The notes: generated by a model from the sequence alone, not told the origin. Shown: positions 34,812 to 44,041, counted from the first letter of the stretch. The stretch: 64,000 nucleotides of DNA from Pseudomonas sp. LS1212 (GCF_024741815.1 NZ_CP102951.1:2619001-2683000); one strand, 5' to 3'. Translations and numbers: made by a program.

Positions 34812-36146
34812 ATGCGTCACGTCAATGTGCTCGATGTCGTCGATTCCGCAAAGCTCAACCGGTTTCATTATCTGCTGGTCTTCTGGTGTTCCTTCATCAT
34901 GCTGTTCGATGGCTACGACCTGGTCATCTATGGTTCGGTGTTGCCGCACCTGATGACGGAATGGAACCTGAGCCCATCCCAGGCCGGCGTGTTGGGGGCC
35001 AGCTCCATGGCTGGGATGATGGCCGGTGCGTTCACCCTGGGTACCTTGGCTGACCACCTCCGCCGCCGCAAGATCATCCTGTTCTGCGTGGCACTGTTCA
35101 GCCTCGCCGCGCTGGCCAGTGGCTTTACCACCACCCCGACCGAGTTCACGGTCTGCCGTTTCCTGACCGGCGTCGGCCTAGGCGGCGTGGTGCCGAACCT
35201 GGTTACCATCCTCAAGGAAATGTCGCCCGGGACCTGCCGCAATCGCCTGATCAACTTCATGCTGAGCTTCTTTGCAATCGGCGGGTTGCTATCAGGGTTG
35301 GTCGGCATCTACGTCATCCCGCAACTGGGCTGGCAGGCGCCGTTCTATATCGCGGGGCTATCCTGCCTGGCGCTGCCGCTGTTGTACAAGACCCTGCCTG
35401 AATCCGTGGCCTTCCTGGTGCAAAAAAACCGTCAGGCCGATGTGAGCAAATTGCTGCGTACTATCAATGCGCAACATCGCCCCGGCGAGCCGGTGGTCTA
35501 CGGGTTGGAAGCCTCCCCGACCCAGGCCAGGCCTTCGTTCAAGGCGTTGTTCGGGGGGGAACGGGCGATCAGTACGTTGATGCTGTGGCTGGGCTTTGGC
35601 ATGTGCATGCTGATGGTCTATGGGCTCAACACCTGGCTGCCGAAGCTGATGAACAGCGGCGGCTACCCCTTGAGTTCGAGCATCGGCTTTCTGGTGATCA
35701 TGAATGTGGGTGCCCTGACGGGGACGCTTATAAGTGGCTACCTGGCCGACCGCTGGGGCTGCAAGTTGACCCTGGTGGTGTTCTTCGCCCTGGCGGCGGT
35801 GTCGATCTCCCTGCTCGGAATCAAGCCAGGTGCCGCTTCGCTGTACGCGCTGTTGTTGCTGGCCGGTGGTTCGACGGTGGGTTGCCTGTCAGTCATCCAC
35901 ACCTTTGCGGCAGATCTGTACCCGGCGCACATTCGCTCCACGGGCGTCAGCCTGGCCGCTGCCATTGGCCGCTGCGGCGCGGTGGCGGGGCCTTTGCTTG
36001 GCGGGTTTCTGTTCAGTCTGAACCTGCCATTCGAGCAGAACTTCCTGGTGTTCGCCGTTCCCGGGCTGATTGCGGTGATCGCCGTCTTGCTGGTGGCCCA
36101 GCCACGTGCGTTACCGCTGGTACAGCAACCAAGCGAGGGTGTTTGA
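34812..36146 (+). CDS. MFS aromatic-acid:H+ symporter (probable mandelate/benzoate-type uptake)
   Basis: 444 residues from ATG 34812 (upstream in-frame codons overlap mdlA). Twelve membrane segments are expected. AAHS-family features are NRFHYLLVFWCSFIMLFDGY (with the DGYD motif), LGTLADHLRRRKIILFC, and ATIGRCGAVAGPLL-like SLAAAIGRCGAVAGPLLGGF late in the protein. These resemble PcaK/BenK-type transporters of aromatic acids. Position within the mandelate genes suggests mandelate or benzoylformate as substrate. It stops 1 bp before the aldehyde dehydrogenase start and has a Crc-type motif upstream. Confidence 0.85.
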   Translation: MRHVNVLDVVDSAKLNRFHYLLVFWCSFIMLFDGYDLVIYGSVLPHLMTEWNLSPSQAGVLGASSMAGMMAGAFTLGTLADHLRRRKIILFCVALFSLAALASGFTTTPTEFTVCRFLTGVGLGGVVPNLVTILKEMSPGTCRNRLINFMLSFFAIGGLLSGLVGIYVIPQLGWQAPFYIAGLSCLALPLLYKTLPESVAFLVQKNRQADVSKLLRTINAQHRPGEPVVYGLEASPTQARPSFKALFGGERAISTLMLWLGFGMCMLMVYGLNTWLPKLMNSGGYPLSSSIGFLVIMNVGALTGTLISGYLADRWGCKLTLVVFFALAAVSISLLGIKPGAASLYALLLLAGGSTVGCLSVIHTFAADLYPAHIRSTGVSLAAAIGRCGAVAGPLLGGFLFSLNLPFEQNFLVFAVPGLIAVIAVLLVAQPRALPLVQQPSEGV

Positions 36147-36147
36147 G

Positions 36148-37647
36148 ATGTCGGTCGATAACAGTCGAGAAGGAAATGTCACTATGCGTGCGCTTATGGA
36201 ATCGGAACGCTGGAACCATCGCTTCTATCCAGGTGAATGGAAAACTGCCCAAGGTGATCGGCTCGCCGTCACCGAACCTGCAACGGGCGAGGTGCTGGCC
36301 TCCATCGGCATTGCCCGCAGTGACGATGTCGCCGCTGCGGGCATGCGCGCCAGCCAGGCGCAAACGGCCTGGGCTGCTACCTCATTCGAGCAACGTGCGG
36401 CCACCCTGCGCGAGGCTGCGCGACTGCTGGCCCAGAACGCAGGGTACTTCATCGAGTGGAATATTCGCGAGTGCGGTTCAGTACGGTTCAAGGCCGAGTG
36501 GGAGGTCAATACCTGCGTCGAGCAATTGCACATGGCTGCGGCCATGCCGATGCAGGCCAATGGTGAGCTGTTCCCTTCATCGGTGCCTGGCAGGACCAAC
36601 GTCTGGCGTCGGGTGCCTTTAGGTGTGGTCGGGGTCATATCACCCTGGAATTTCCCGCTGCTGCTGTCCTTGCGCTCTATTGCGCCGGCCCTGGCGCTGG
36701 GTAATGCGGTGCTGCTCAAACCTTCAGAGTTCAGCAGTTTCACCGGTGGCCTGTTGCTCGCCCGGTTGTTCGAAATGGCCGGTGTACCGGCCGGAGTCTT
36801 TCAGGTTTTGCCGGGATATGCCGATACCGGCGTCGCCCTGGTCCGGGACCCGCGCGTGAAAATGATCGCCTTTACCGGTTCAACCGCAGTGGGGCGCAGC
36901 ATTGCCGAGGAGTGCGGGCGCATGCTCAAGAAGTGTTCCCTTGAACTGGGCGGCAACAACGCGCTGATCGTCTGCGGCGATGCCGATATCGAGGCGGCCA
37001 GCTCCAGCGGTGCCTGGGGCGCGTTCATGCATCAAGGCCAAATTTGCATGCAGACCGGCCGGCATATTGTTCACCGCAGCGTGGCGCAGGCTTATTCGCG
37101 CAAACTCAAGGAACGGGCCGAGCGCCTGGTCTGCGGCAACCCCTGGACCGATCAGGTCAGCCTTGGCCCATTGATCAACGCCCAGCAGCGCGACCGTGTG
37201 CACGGCCTGGTCACTGCGGCGCTCGATCAGGGGGCCAGTGTCCTTACCGGTGGCCGCTACGAAAATCTGTTCTACCGTCCGACGGTGCTCACTGACGTGA
37301 CGCCGGACATGTCGGTATTCAAGGACGAAATCTTCGGCCCGGTAGCACCGGTGGTGATCTTCGATGAAATCGACGAGGCCATCGCGTTGGTCAACAGCTC
37401 GGATTATGGTCTGGCGGTCGGGATCCATACCCGCGACAGCATGGCCGGCTATGAGTGGGCAGGGCGTCTGCATTGCGGGATGGTCCACATCAATGACCAG
37501 ACCGTGAACAACGAATTCCAGGTGCCGTTCGGTGGCATGGGAGCGTCGGGCTATGGCGGGCGTTACGGAGGCCCGGCGAACTTCGACGAGTTCACCGAGC
37601 GGCAATGGGTCAGTTTGAGCAATAGCCCGGCGCAGCACCCGTTCTAG
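36148..37647 (+). CDS. Benzaldehyde dehydrogenase (aldehyde dehydrogenase family)
   Basis: 499 residues from ATG 36148 (GAGGG upstream); ATG 36184 with AAGGAA is an equally good alternative giving 487. ALDH features are VGVISPWNFPLLLSLRSIAP, FTGSTAVGRSIAEECG, the general-base region LELGGNNALIVC, the catalytic Cys in HQGQICMQTGR, and EIFGPVAPV. In this cluster it should oxidise benzaldehyde from MdlC to benzoate, completing mandelate degradation (the mdlD role). Its length is greater than I recall for P. putida MdlD, so it may be a different ALDH branch in the same role, and I leave the symbol empty. Confidence 0.8.
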   Translation: MSVDNSREGNVTMRALMESERWNHRFYPGEWKTAQGDRLAVTEPATGEVLASIGIARSDDVAAAGMRASQAQTAWAATSFEQRAATLREAARLLAQNAGYFIEWNIRECGSVRFKAEWEVNTCVEQLHMAAAMPMQANGELFPSSVPGRTNVWRRVPLGVVGVISPWNFPLLLSLRSIAPALALGNAVLLKPSEFSSFTGGLLLARLFEMAGVPAGVFQVLPGYADTGVALVRDPRVKMIAFTGSTAVGRSIAEECGRMLKKCSLELGGNNALIVCGDADIEAASSSGAWGAFMHQGQICMQTGRHIVHRSVAQAYSRKLKERAERLVCGNPWTDQVSLGPLINAQQRDRVHGLVTAALDQGASVLTGGRYENLFYRPTVLTDVTPDMSVFKDEIFGPVAPVVIFDEIDEAIALVNSSDYGLAVGIHTRDSMAGYEWAGRLHCGMVHINDQTVNNEFQVPFGGMGASGYGGRYGGPANFDEFTERQWVSLSNSPAQHPF

Positions 37648-37681
37648 CCGCTTCATCTCAGTACCCGAATCTTCATCGAAA

Positions 37682-37703
37682 GCGATGCCGCGCGCGGCAT
37701 CGC
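37682..37703 (+). terminator. Perfect intercistronic palindrome before the porin gene
   Basis: GCGATGCCGCGCGCGGCATCGC is a fully palindromic 22-mer between the dehydrogenase and porin genes, without a T-run. It could partly terminate the operon transcript or protect the upstream mRNA, allowing separate porin control. Confidence 0.5.
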
Positions 37704-37726
37704 TCGGGCGAGGCATGCCTGCGTAA

Positions 37727-37738
37727 AACAATAACAAA
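37727..37738 (+). promoter_or_regulatory. A-rich Hfq/Crc-type motif before the porin gene
   Basis: AACAATAACAAA precedes the AAGGAA ribosome site and GTG start of the porin. It contains overlapping AANAANAA units, the third such motif in the mandelate cluster. Confidence 0.65.
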
Positions 37739-37749
37739 GGAACATCGCA

Positions 37750-38997
37750 GTGTTTAAATTTCAGACCCTGACTCGTCTTGCCTGTGGCCTGGCGATATTC
37801 ATCCCTGTGACCAGCCGCGCCGATGTGGTGGCTGACAGTCATCTGAGCCTGGGCTTGCGCAATTTTTATCTGGACCGCGATTTTCACCAGAACGATGCAC
37901 CAAGGTCGCGAGTCGGCAGCTGGTCGCAAGGTTTCGATCTGCAGGTCAAGTCCGGTTACACCGATGGGGCGGTGCAGTTTGGCCTGGATGCGGGCGTGCA
38001 ATATGCCTACCGCCTCGACGGCGGTGGCGGGCGCTCGCCCGACACGGTCCTGCCATACGATGCCAGCAAAGGCGAGCCCGTGCACGATTACGGACGTGGT
38101 GGGTTGACAGCCAAGGCCCGCTTCTCAAAAACCGAGGTCAAGGTCGGCGAGCATCGTCCAACCTTGCCGGTGGCGTACATGGATGACTCTCGTCAATTGG
38201 TGACCACTTATGAAGGGGCGACAATCGAATCCAGGGAATGGGACAAACTGACCCTCAACGCTGGGCGCTTCTGGCAGATCGCGACGCGTGAATCCTCCAA
38301 TCGCGAAGACATCTACCTGTTCGGACGCAGCCCGTCCGGAACCAGCGATGGCCTCAACTTTGCCGGGGCTCGCTATGACTTTACCCCCAGCTTGAATGGC
38401 ACCTATTACTACGCCCAACTGGAAGACATCTACAACCAGAACTATCTGGCACTGGCCCATACGGCTGCCCTAGGCGATGGGTATACATTGAAGTCGGACG
38501 TGCGTTACTACAGCAGCAAGGAAACGGGCCGAGAGGTTGCCGGCCCTGTCGACAATCAGGCCATTGGTTTCCTGGAATCGCTGCGCAAGGGCGGCCATAC
38601 TTTCACCGTGGGCTATCAGCGCATGATAGGTGATACGGGTTTTCCGACGTTCAATGGCTATGCGCCGCAGCCGACGCTGGTGAACTGGTCGACTGTCGCT
38701 TTTATCCGCCCCAATGAGCGCTCCTGGCAATTGCGCTACGACTACGACTTCGCCGCGATGGCGGTGCCGGGCTTGAAGTTCATGACCCGTTACCTGCGCG
38801 GCACGGACATCAGGCGAGCGGACGGGTTGAGTGATGACGTGGAAAGCGAGCGCAATTTCGTACTTTCCTATGTCATCCAGAACGGGCCGTTCAAGGGCCT
38901 GGGGTTCGAGGGGCGGAACATTACGGTCAAGACCCGATACGGCGCTGATTATGACGAGAACCGTTTGATCACTTCCTATACCTGGTCGTTTTGGTAG
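37750..38997 (+). CDS. OprD-family outer membrane porin
   Basis: 415 residues from GTG 37750 with AAGGAA upstream. A signal peptide (LACGLAIFIPVTSRA) is followed by OprD-family blocks: SHLSLGLRNFYLDRDF, GSWSQGFDLQVKSGYTDGAV, GLTAKARFSKTEVKVGE, SREWDKLTLNAGRFW and the C-terminal ENRLITSYTWSFW with terminal aromatic residue. OprD/BenF-type porins carry small carboxylates across the outer membrane. As last gene of the mandelate cluster it probably serves mandelate or benzoate entry. It is preceded by a perfect palindrome and a Crc-type motif. Confidence 0.9.
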   Translation: MFKFQTLTRLACGLAIFIPVTSRADVVADSHLSLGLRNFYLDRDFHQNDAPRSRVGSWSQGFDLQVKSGYTDGAVQFGLDAGVQYAYRLDGGGGRSPDTVLPYDASKGEPVHDYGRGGLTAKARFSKTEVKVGEHRPTLPVAYMDDSRQLVTTYEGATIESREWDKLTLNAGRFWQIATRESSNREDIYLFGRSPSGTSDGLNFAGARYDFTPSLNGTYYYAQLEDIYNQNYLALAHTAALGDGYTLKSDVRYYSSKETGREVAGPVDNQAIGFLESLRKGGHTFTVGYQRMIGDTGFPTFNGYAPQPTLVNWSTVAFIRPNERSWQLRYDYDFAAMAVPGLKFMTRYLRGTDIRRADGLSDDVESERNFVLSYVIQNGPFKGLGFEGRNITVKTRYGADYDENRLITSYTWSFW

Positions 38998-39022
38998 TCA
39001 TGCACTTGAGCCGAGGCTACAA

Positions 39023-39138
39023 ACACTCTCGTTCCCACGCTCAGCCTCACATGTGTCCGGTAAAAAGTGAAGGGGGAGTATGCTCCCCCTTCACTTTTTA
39101 CCGGACACTAATGACGCTCTGCGTGGGAGCGAGAGTGT
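39023..39138. repeat. Nested palindrome: 26-bp inner inverted repeat inside an 18-bp outer one
   Basis: Inner arms 39053-39078 and 39083-39108 are exact reverse complements over 26 bp (beginning GTGTCCGGTAAAAAGTGAAG) around a 4-base loop. Outer arms 39023-39040 and 39121-39138 (ACACTCTCGTTCCCACGC and its complement) match with one mismatch. It separates the convergent porin and hydrolase genes and abuts the hydrolase stop codon. It would form a very stable hairpin on either transcript. The inner part looks like an insertion into the loop of a REP-like element. Confidence 0.85.
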
Positions 39139-39833
39139 CAGGTGTTCGAACCCTTGGCCGCTTCTTCAATCAGCTCGAAAATCTCCCGTGGATGCGAAGC
39201 CAGCGACGCATGACTGGACTGTAAGGTAATCGTCCGTCTAGCCCCGATCCGCTCGGCCATCCAGGCCTGTGTTTCAGGAGGAATCATGCGGTCATCGGCC
39301 GACACCTGGTACCAGCTTGGTTTGCTCTTCCACGCAGGTGCACCGCACTTGTCCTCGAAGCAACGTGCGGCAATGGGCTTCTGCGCCACGGCCATCACCA
39401 AGGCATCGGTCGCATCGAGATCGGCGCCGAAGTTCTGGTGAAAGGTGGCCTGGTCGAGCCAGAGGAAACCATCCTGGTCGGGACGGATTGCAGCAGCCCC
39501 TGCAGGTGGCTCGCGGCGGGCAAAAAGGCTGCCGAGGCTGTCACCCTCGTCAGGCGCAAATGCCGCGATATAGACCAGCCCGACCACATTGGGCGCATTG
39601 CCGGCTCCGGTGATCACAGCGCCCCCATAAGAGTGCCCGACCAGCAGGGTTGGCCCGGTTTGCGCGGCGACCAGCCTGCCGGTACGTTCGATGTCGTCGG
39701 CCAGTGAGGTGAGGGGATTTTGTACGGCTACCACCTTATATCCAGCGCCATGGAGCAGCGGGATCACGTGGCGCCAATGGGAGGCATCGCCCCACGCGCC
39801 GTGAACCAGGATGATGTTCGGCTTAGTTGCCAT
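39138..39833 (-). CDS. Alpha/beta hydrolase
   Basis: 231 residues. IILVHGAWGDASHWRHVIPL is the oxyanion region, LLVGHSYGGAVITGA holds the nucleophile Ser, and LQSSHASLASHPREIFELI near the end holds the likely catalytic His. This resembles the short esterase/salicylate-esterase-like alpha/beta hydrolases seen widely in Pseudomonas. It is cytoplasmic, with no signal peptide. Substrate unknown. It is convergent with the porin gene across the nested palindrome. The 266 bp upstream (39834-40099) hold no gene I can support. Confidence 0.8.
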   Translation of the reverse strand: MATKPNIILVHGAWGDASHWRHVIPLLHGAGYKVVAVQNPLTSLADDIERTGRLVAAQTGPTLLVGHSYGGAVITGAGNAPNVVGLVYIAAFAPDEGDSLGSLFARREPPAGAAAIRPDQDGFLWLDQATFHQNFGADLDATDALVMAVAQKPIAARCFEDKCGAPAWKSKPSWYQVSADDRMIPPETQAWMAERIGARRTITLQSSHASLASHPREIFELIEEAAKGSNT

Positions 39834-40099
39834 TTTTAAACGCCTTCGTAGGAGGGGATTGGCATGACAACGACAAGCCTAGTCATCCATTTATGATCCG
39901 GCCACCGCCCATTACACTGTGCTCGACTCATTCGATGACTGACCCACACCGAGACCGCATGCCGAGTTCGTTGCGAGGTTTCCCAAGGTCAATACATTGG
40001 CCTGAACAGCCCCACTATCACACCAGCAAGCGCTGCCCTCCGATCGCACTAAGCGCCAGTCGAAGCTCTTGCTCAGCCAAGTGCTCGCGATAGTGGGCG

Positions 40100-41047
40100 T
40101 CACTGCTTGCCGGACAACGGAATCACCAGGGTCAACCAGAGGTTCCAGCCCTCGGCGCGGTTCTTGGCATCAAACTCGTAGTAACCCTTGAGGTTGCTGT
40201 ACCAGAGTTGTTCGCCGACCTTGAAGAAATGCCCGGCCTGCGGACCCACGCCGCTGACCCTGGATTTGAAGTCGCCCAGGGTGGCGCCGCTGCCGCTATC
40301 CCCGGTCAACTGGTGGTAGAAGTAGCCGACCAGGCCCATGTGCGTCTGCCCGGTGATAAAGTGCGATGCGCTCCAGTCCAGGTGGGCATCGATGCCATTC
40401 TGGTAGTCGACATCGGTGTTTTCCCAGTTGTACGTCATGCCCGCCACGGCGGAGAATTCGTTCTCCTTGTCGAAGTAGGTGTAGCCGCCACCGGCATCCA
40501 GCGAGGCATGCCCCAGGCCAATATTGACCAGACGATCGGGGTCGTAGGCGCCGACCGGAATGTTACCCATGCTGTACGCCATGAAGTTGTGCACGCCGTG
40601 ATTCCACTTCAGCGTGCCCAACAGGTAAAGGTCGCTGCCACCGTTGAGGCTGTCGTCGACACCGCCGGAAAAGCTCCGGCCACGCGGGCCGGTAATCGTG
40701 GCGTCGACACTTACTTCGGAGCGTCCCACCGCGGCGACCATCGAAACCGCGGCCTGGGCGCCCAGCAAGGGTTCGGCGAAGGTATAGGTGGGGCTGGCGA
40801 ACAGCAGATCGGCCTTGGCATCCAGTCCCAGGGTGCTCCGGCCTCCACGGGGGAAGGGTTTGTTTGCGCTTTCGTCGGCACTGACGTGGTAGTAGATCAG
40901 GGGCAGACTCCAGCCGGGCTCGGTGGGCGCGGCGGCCAAGGCCCCGAACTGGCCCGGAAGCCAGAAACTGATGCCACCTTCGTCAGCCTGCGCCGCGGCT
41001 GCAGGTAACAGAACCAGCAGCCCTAAAATCCTTTTGGTTTTCGTCAT
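40100..41047 (-). CDS. Outer membrane protein of the MetA-pathway (phenol_MetA_deg/SphA) family
   Basis: 315 residues. A signal peptide (MTKTKRILGLLVLLPAAAAQ, cleavage at AQA) is followed by beta-strand-rich sequence (GGISFWLPGQFGALAAAPTE, HVSADESANKPFPRGGR, TYTFAEPLLGAQAAVSM) and a barrel-like end (WNLWLTLVIPLSGKQ). The 'GGISFWLPGQFGSLAA' type opening marks the family found with phenol and sphingosine-related catabolic genes. It probably forms an outer membrane channel for hydrophobic substrates. The upstream neighbour (41122-42912), on the same strand, is an acyl-CoA dehydrogenase. Confidence 0.75.
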   Translation of the reverse strand: MTKTKRILGLLVLLPAAAAQADEGGISFWLPGQFGALAAAPTEPGWSLPLIYYHVSADESANKPFPRGGRSTLGLDAKADLLFASPTYTFAEPLLGAQAAVSMVAAVGRSEVSVDATITGPRGRSFSGGVDDSLNGGSDLYLLGTLKWNHGVHNFMAYSMGNIPVGAYDPDRLVNIGLGHASLDAGGGYTYFDKENEFSAVAGMTYNWENTDVDYQNGIDAHLDWSASHFITGQTHMGLVGYFYHQLTGDSGSGATLGDFKSRVSGVGPQAGHFFKVGEQLWYSNLKGYYEFDAKNRAEGWNLWLTLVIPLSGKQ

Positions 41048-41121
41048 CGATCATCTCTACTCGGACCCCGCAATTGGGTGGAGTCTAGAGGCTGCGCGTC
41101 CATGCGCAAGGCGAAACGGCC

Positions 41122-42912
41122 TCAGAGCTGCTCGTCGTCCATGGCCAGCGCGGCGTCGCCGCCGTGGATCACGGCATGCGCCAGGCCACTGGCGCGGGCG
41201 AGTATATGGTCGGCATAGAAGCGCGCTGTCACCAGCTTGGCGCGATAGAAGTCCTGCTCCGCGCGGCCTTCCTTCAGGCAGCGTTGCGCAACCAGCGCCG
41301 ATTCGGCCAACTGCCAGCCGCCCGCGACCGTGCCGAACAGTTCGAGGAAGGGCACCGCGCCCACCGATGCCACCGCCACCCGGGTGTCGTAGCTCGAGAC
41401 GATGAAATCAACGGCCTGTTCCAACGCCACGATGCCCGGGCCCAGGGCGCGACCGATCGCCTGCAGGTCCTGGTCATCTGCCAGACGCTGCGCAACCGCG
41501 TGCATCCGCTCGATCACCCGGCCCACCGCCAGGCCCTTGTCACGCGCGATCTTGCGCCCGATCAGGTCGGCGGCCTGGATGCCTGTGGTCCCTTCGTAGA
41601 TGGTGGTGATACGTGCATCGCGCAGGTGCTGCGCGGCGCCGGTTTCTTCGATGAAGCCCATGCCACCGTGGATCTGCACCCCAAGGGATGCGATGTCGAT
41701 CGCATTTTCCGTGCTCCAGCCCTTGACCACCGGGATCATCAGGTCGACAAAGGCCTGGCTGTGCTGGCGCTGCTGCAGGTCGCCATGGCGGTGGGCGGTG
41801 TCCATGGCGACTGCCACCTGGCAGGCCAGGGCACGCATGGCCTCGTTGCGCGATTTCATCGACAGCAACATGCGCCGCACATCGGGGTGGCGCACGATGG
41901 CGACCTTGTCGCGGCTGCCGGCGCCGATCTCGTTGCCTTGCACACGATCACGGGCGTAGGCGAGGGCACGCTGGTAGGCGCGTTCCGACAGGCCGATGCC
42001 CTCGATGCCGACGGAGAAGCGCGCCGCGTTCATCATGATGAACATGTATTCCAGCCCACGGTTTTCTTCGCCTACCAGCCAACCGATCGCGCCGCTGTTA
42101 TCGCCGAACGCCAGCACCGCGGTCGGGCTGGCATGGATGCCGAGCTTGTGTTCGAGCGACACGCAACGCACATCATTGCGCGCGCCCAGGCTACCGTCGG
42201 CCTCGACCAGGAACTTGGGCACCACGAACAGCGAGATGCCCTTTACGCCCTCAGGTGCGCCGGGGACCCGGGCCAGCACCAGGTGCACGATGTTCTCGGT
42301 GAGGTCGTGCTCGCCGTAGGTAATGAAAATCTTCTGCCCATGGACGCGGTAGGTGCCATCGGCCTGCGGTTCGGCGCGGCTGCGCACGGCGGCCAGGTCC
42401 GAACCTGCCTGCGGTTCGGTGAGGTTCATGGTGCCGGTCCACTCGCCGCTGATCATCTTCGGCAGGTAGGTCTCCTTGAGCAGATCCGAACCGCGCAACT
42501 CGATCGCCTCGATGGCGCCGCGGGTCAGCATCGGGCACAGGCCGAACGACAGGTTGGCGCCGTTCCACATCTCTTCGACCAACGCCGACACCAGGCGGGG
42601 AAGGCCCTGGCCACCGTATTCCGGCTCACAGGACAAGGCATTCCAGCCGCCCTCGACAAATTGCTGGTAAGCCTTGTGCCAGCCCGTGGCGGTGTGCACC
42701 TGACCGTCGACCCAGCGGGCACCTTCGCGGTCGCCGCTGACGTTCAGTGGCGACAACACGCCCTGGGCGAATTTGCCGGCCTCGGCGAGGATGGCGTCGG
42801 CCAGGTCGCCTGTGATGTCTTCGCAGCCAGGCAGTTGACTGACCTGGTCGAGGTGGCCGAGCTCATTGAGGATGAACTGCATGTCGCGCAGGGGCGCAGT
42901 GTATTGGCTCAT
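41122..42912 (-). CDS. Acyl-CoA dehydrogenase (large, with C-terminal extension)
   Basis: 596 residues from ATG 42912 (MSQYTAPLRDMQFILNELGH). Family blocks are CEPEYGGQGLP, GTMNLTEPQAGSDLAAVRSR (FAD-binding), KIFITYGEHDLTENIVHLVL, IHGGMGFIEETGAAQHLRDA and the catalytic-Glu region ITTIYEGTTGIQAADLIGRK. The C-terminal extension of about 120 residues is typical of the roughly 600-residue acyl-CoA dehydrogenases of Pseudomonas (PF12806-type tail). It oxidises acyl-CoA to enoyl-CoA with electrons to ETF. Chain-length preference is not readable. It stands alone on its strand, with the MetA-type gene 74 bp downstream. Confidence 0.9.
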   Translation of the reverse strand: MSQYTAPLRDMQFILNELGHLDQVSQLPGCEDITGDLADAILAEAGKFAQGVLSPLNVSGDREGARWVDGQVHTATGWHKAYQQFVEGGWNALSCEPEYGGQGLPRLVSALVEEMWNGANLSFGLCPMLTRGAIEAIELRGSDLLKETYLPKMISGEWTGTMNLTEPQAGSDLAAVRSRAEPQADGTYRVHGQKIFITYGEHDLTENIVHLVLARVPGAPEGVKGISLFVVPKFLVEADGSLGARNDVRCVSLEHKLGIHASPTAVLAFGDNSGAIGWLVGEENRGLEYMFIMMNAARFSVGIEGIGLSERAYQRALAYARDRVQGNEIGAGSRDKVAIVRHPDVRRMLLSMKSRNEAMRALACQVAVAMDTAHRHGDLQQRQHSQAFVDLMIPVVKGWSTENAIDIASLGVQIHGGMGFIEETGAAQHLRDARITTIYEGTTGIQAADLIGRKIARDKGLAVGRVIERMHAVAQRLADDQDLQAIGRALGPGIVALEQAVDFIVSSYDTRVAVASVGAVPFLELFGTVAGGWQLAESALVAQRCLKEGRAEQDFYRAKLVTARFYADHILARASGLAHAVIHGGDAALAMDDEQL

Positions 42913-43065
42913 GACGGGGTATCCCTGTAGGCAATCGGTAAACTGTAGCAGCCGCGGCCGTTCGCACGGTTTGGGTGGCCAGCTGGCTGGCGTGGTTGCC
43001 GAGTAGAGCAGACAGCGGCGTCGGGCGGCCCCACCCATGGTGAGTGGGGAGCAGACACAACTGGA

Positions 43066-43830
43066 TTACATCCCGCTTGCGAGAAGTTTCAAGTAGTGCG
43101 GGCTTTCCGATATCGAGTTGTGATCAGTGCCCGCAATGACCTTCAGCGAAGCGATGCCCGTGGGAAAATGCCGGTAGAGTTTCTCGGTATTTGCACGCGG
43201 TATGATTTCGTCGTGCTCGGCCACGATCAACAGCGTAGGGACAGTGATTCGAGATGCCTGCTTCCACGATTCAAACTTGTCCTCGAGCAGCCACCTCACT
43301 GGAAACAAGGGCATTTTTATCGCGGCGAGATCTTCCAGGCTGCTGTACGGCGTGATCAGGATCAAGCGTGATGCGGGCCGCAGGCTTGCAAGGTGAATGG
43401 CAACGCCCGTACCCAGGCTGCGTCCCACGATCACCGTATTGGGATGTTTTGCGTGGACCATGTCAAACAAGGCAAGGGCATCGCGCTGGATTGTCTCCTC
43501 GGAGGGGGATCCGGAGCTCCCGCCGAAGCCTCTGTAGTTCAGCAGGTAGATCGCCTGATTGGGGAAGGCTTGGGAAAAGGCGGGCAGGTTACGCGTTACA
43601 TCCTCGGCATTGCCGCCGAAGTAGATCAACGCATCCGGACCCTCGTGGGGCCTGGCTGAAACCAGCACCTGAGCGTCGGCAACAGGCAGCTTGAGAATCG
43701 TTGCGTTGATACTCAGGGTGCGCGGTTGCGGAAAGTAGATAAGGGAACGCTGAAATACGAACAAGGCGGCACAAAGCCCAAGGTACAAGGCTACAACCAG
43801 TGCAAAGAGCAAAATGACGGTTCGAAGCAT
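43066..43830 (-). CDS. Membrane-anchored alpha/beta hydrolase (YfhR/BEM46-like)
   Basis: 254 residues from ATG 43830 (GGGAG at 8 bp; earlier in-frame ATGs lack a site). One N-terminal helix (VILLFALVVALYLGLCAALF) anchors it, followed by YFPQPR and the hydrolase domain. The latter has YFGGNAEDV, LLNYRGFGGSSGSPSE, the nucleophile in IVGRSLGTGVAI, Asp in VPTLLIVAEHDEIIPRANTE, and His in IAGTDHNSISES. All triad positions are present. BEM46-like proteins are of unknown substrate. The gene lies alone, with short non-coding flanks. Confidence 0.8.
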   Translation of the reverse strand: MLRTVILLFALVVALYLGLCAALFVFQRSLIYFPQPRTLSINATILKLPVADAQVLVSARPHEGPDALIYFGGNAEDVTRNLPAFSQAFPNQAIYLLNYRGFGGSSGSPSEETIQRDALALFDMVHAKHPNTVIVGRSLGTGVAIHLASLRPASRLILITPYSSLEDLAAIKMPLFPVRWLLEDKFESWKQASRITVPTLLIVAEHDEIIPRANTEKLYRHFPTGIASLKVIAGTDHNSISESPHYLKLLASGM

Positions 43831-44041
43831 GAGGCTGGCTCCCATCAGGGGCATCCCTGCGAGATGTAGCACAGGGTGGCCAGAAAAGAAAAGCCGGTCC
43901 CCGTTCTGCCGACATGGAATCTTGCTCCCGGACCATTATCATTTACATCGATTGTCACCATCGACCCAATGAAGTTCTCTTAAAAATCCTGGCGCGTAAC
44001 ATCTGCTCCATACCAACCCAATACACCCGGAGCACACCACC

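Noticed and set aside
41164..42930. 588-codon plus-strand open frame
   Set aside because: Antisense to a complete acyl-CoA dehydrogenase.
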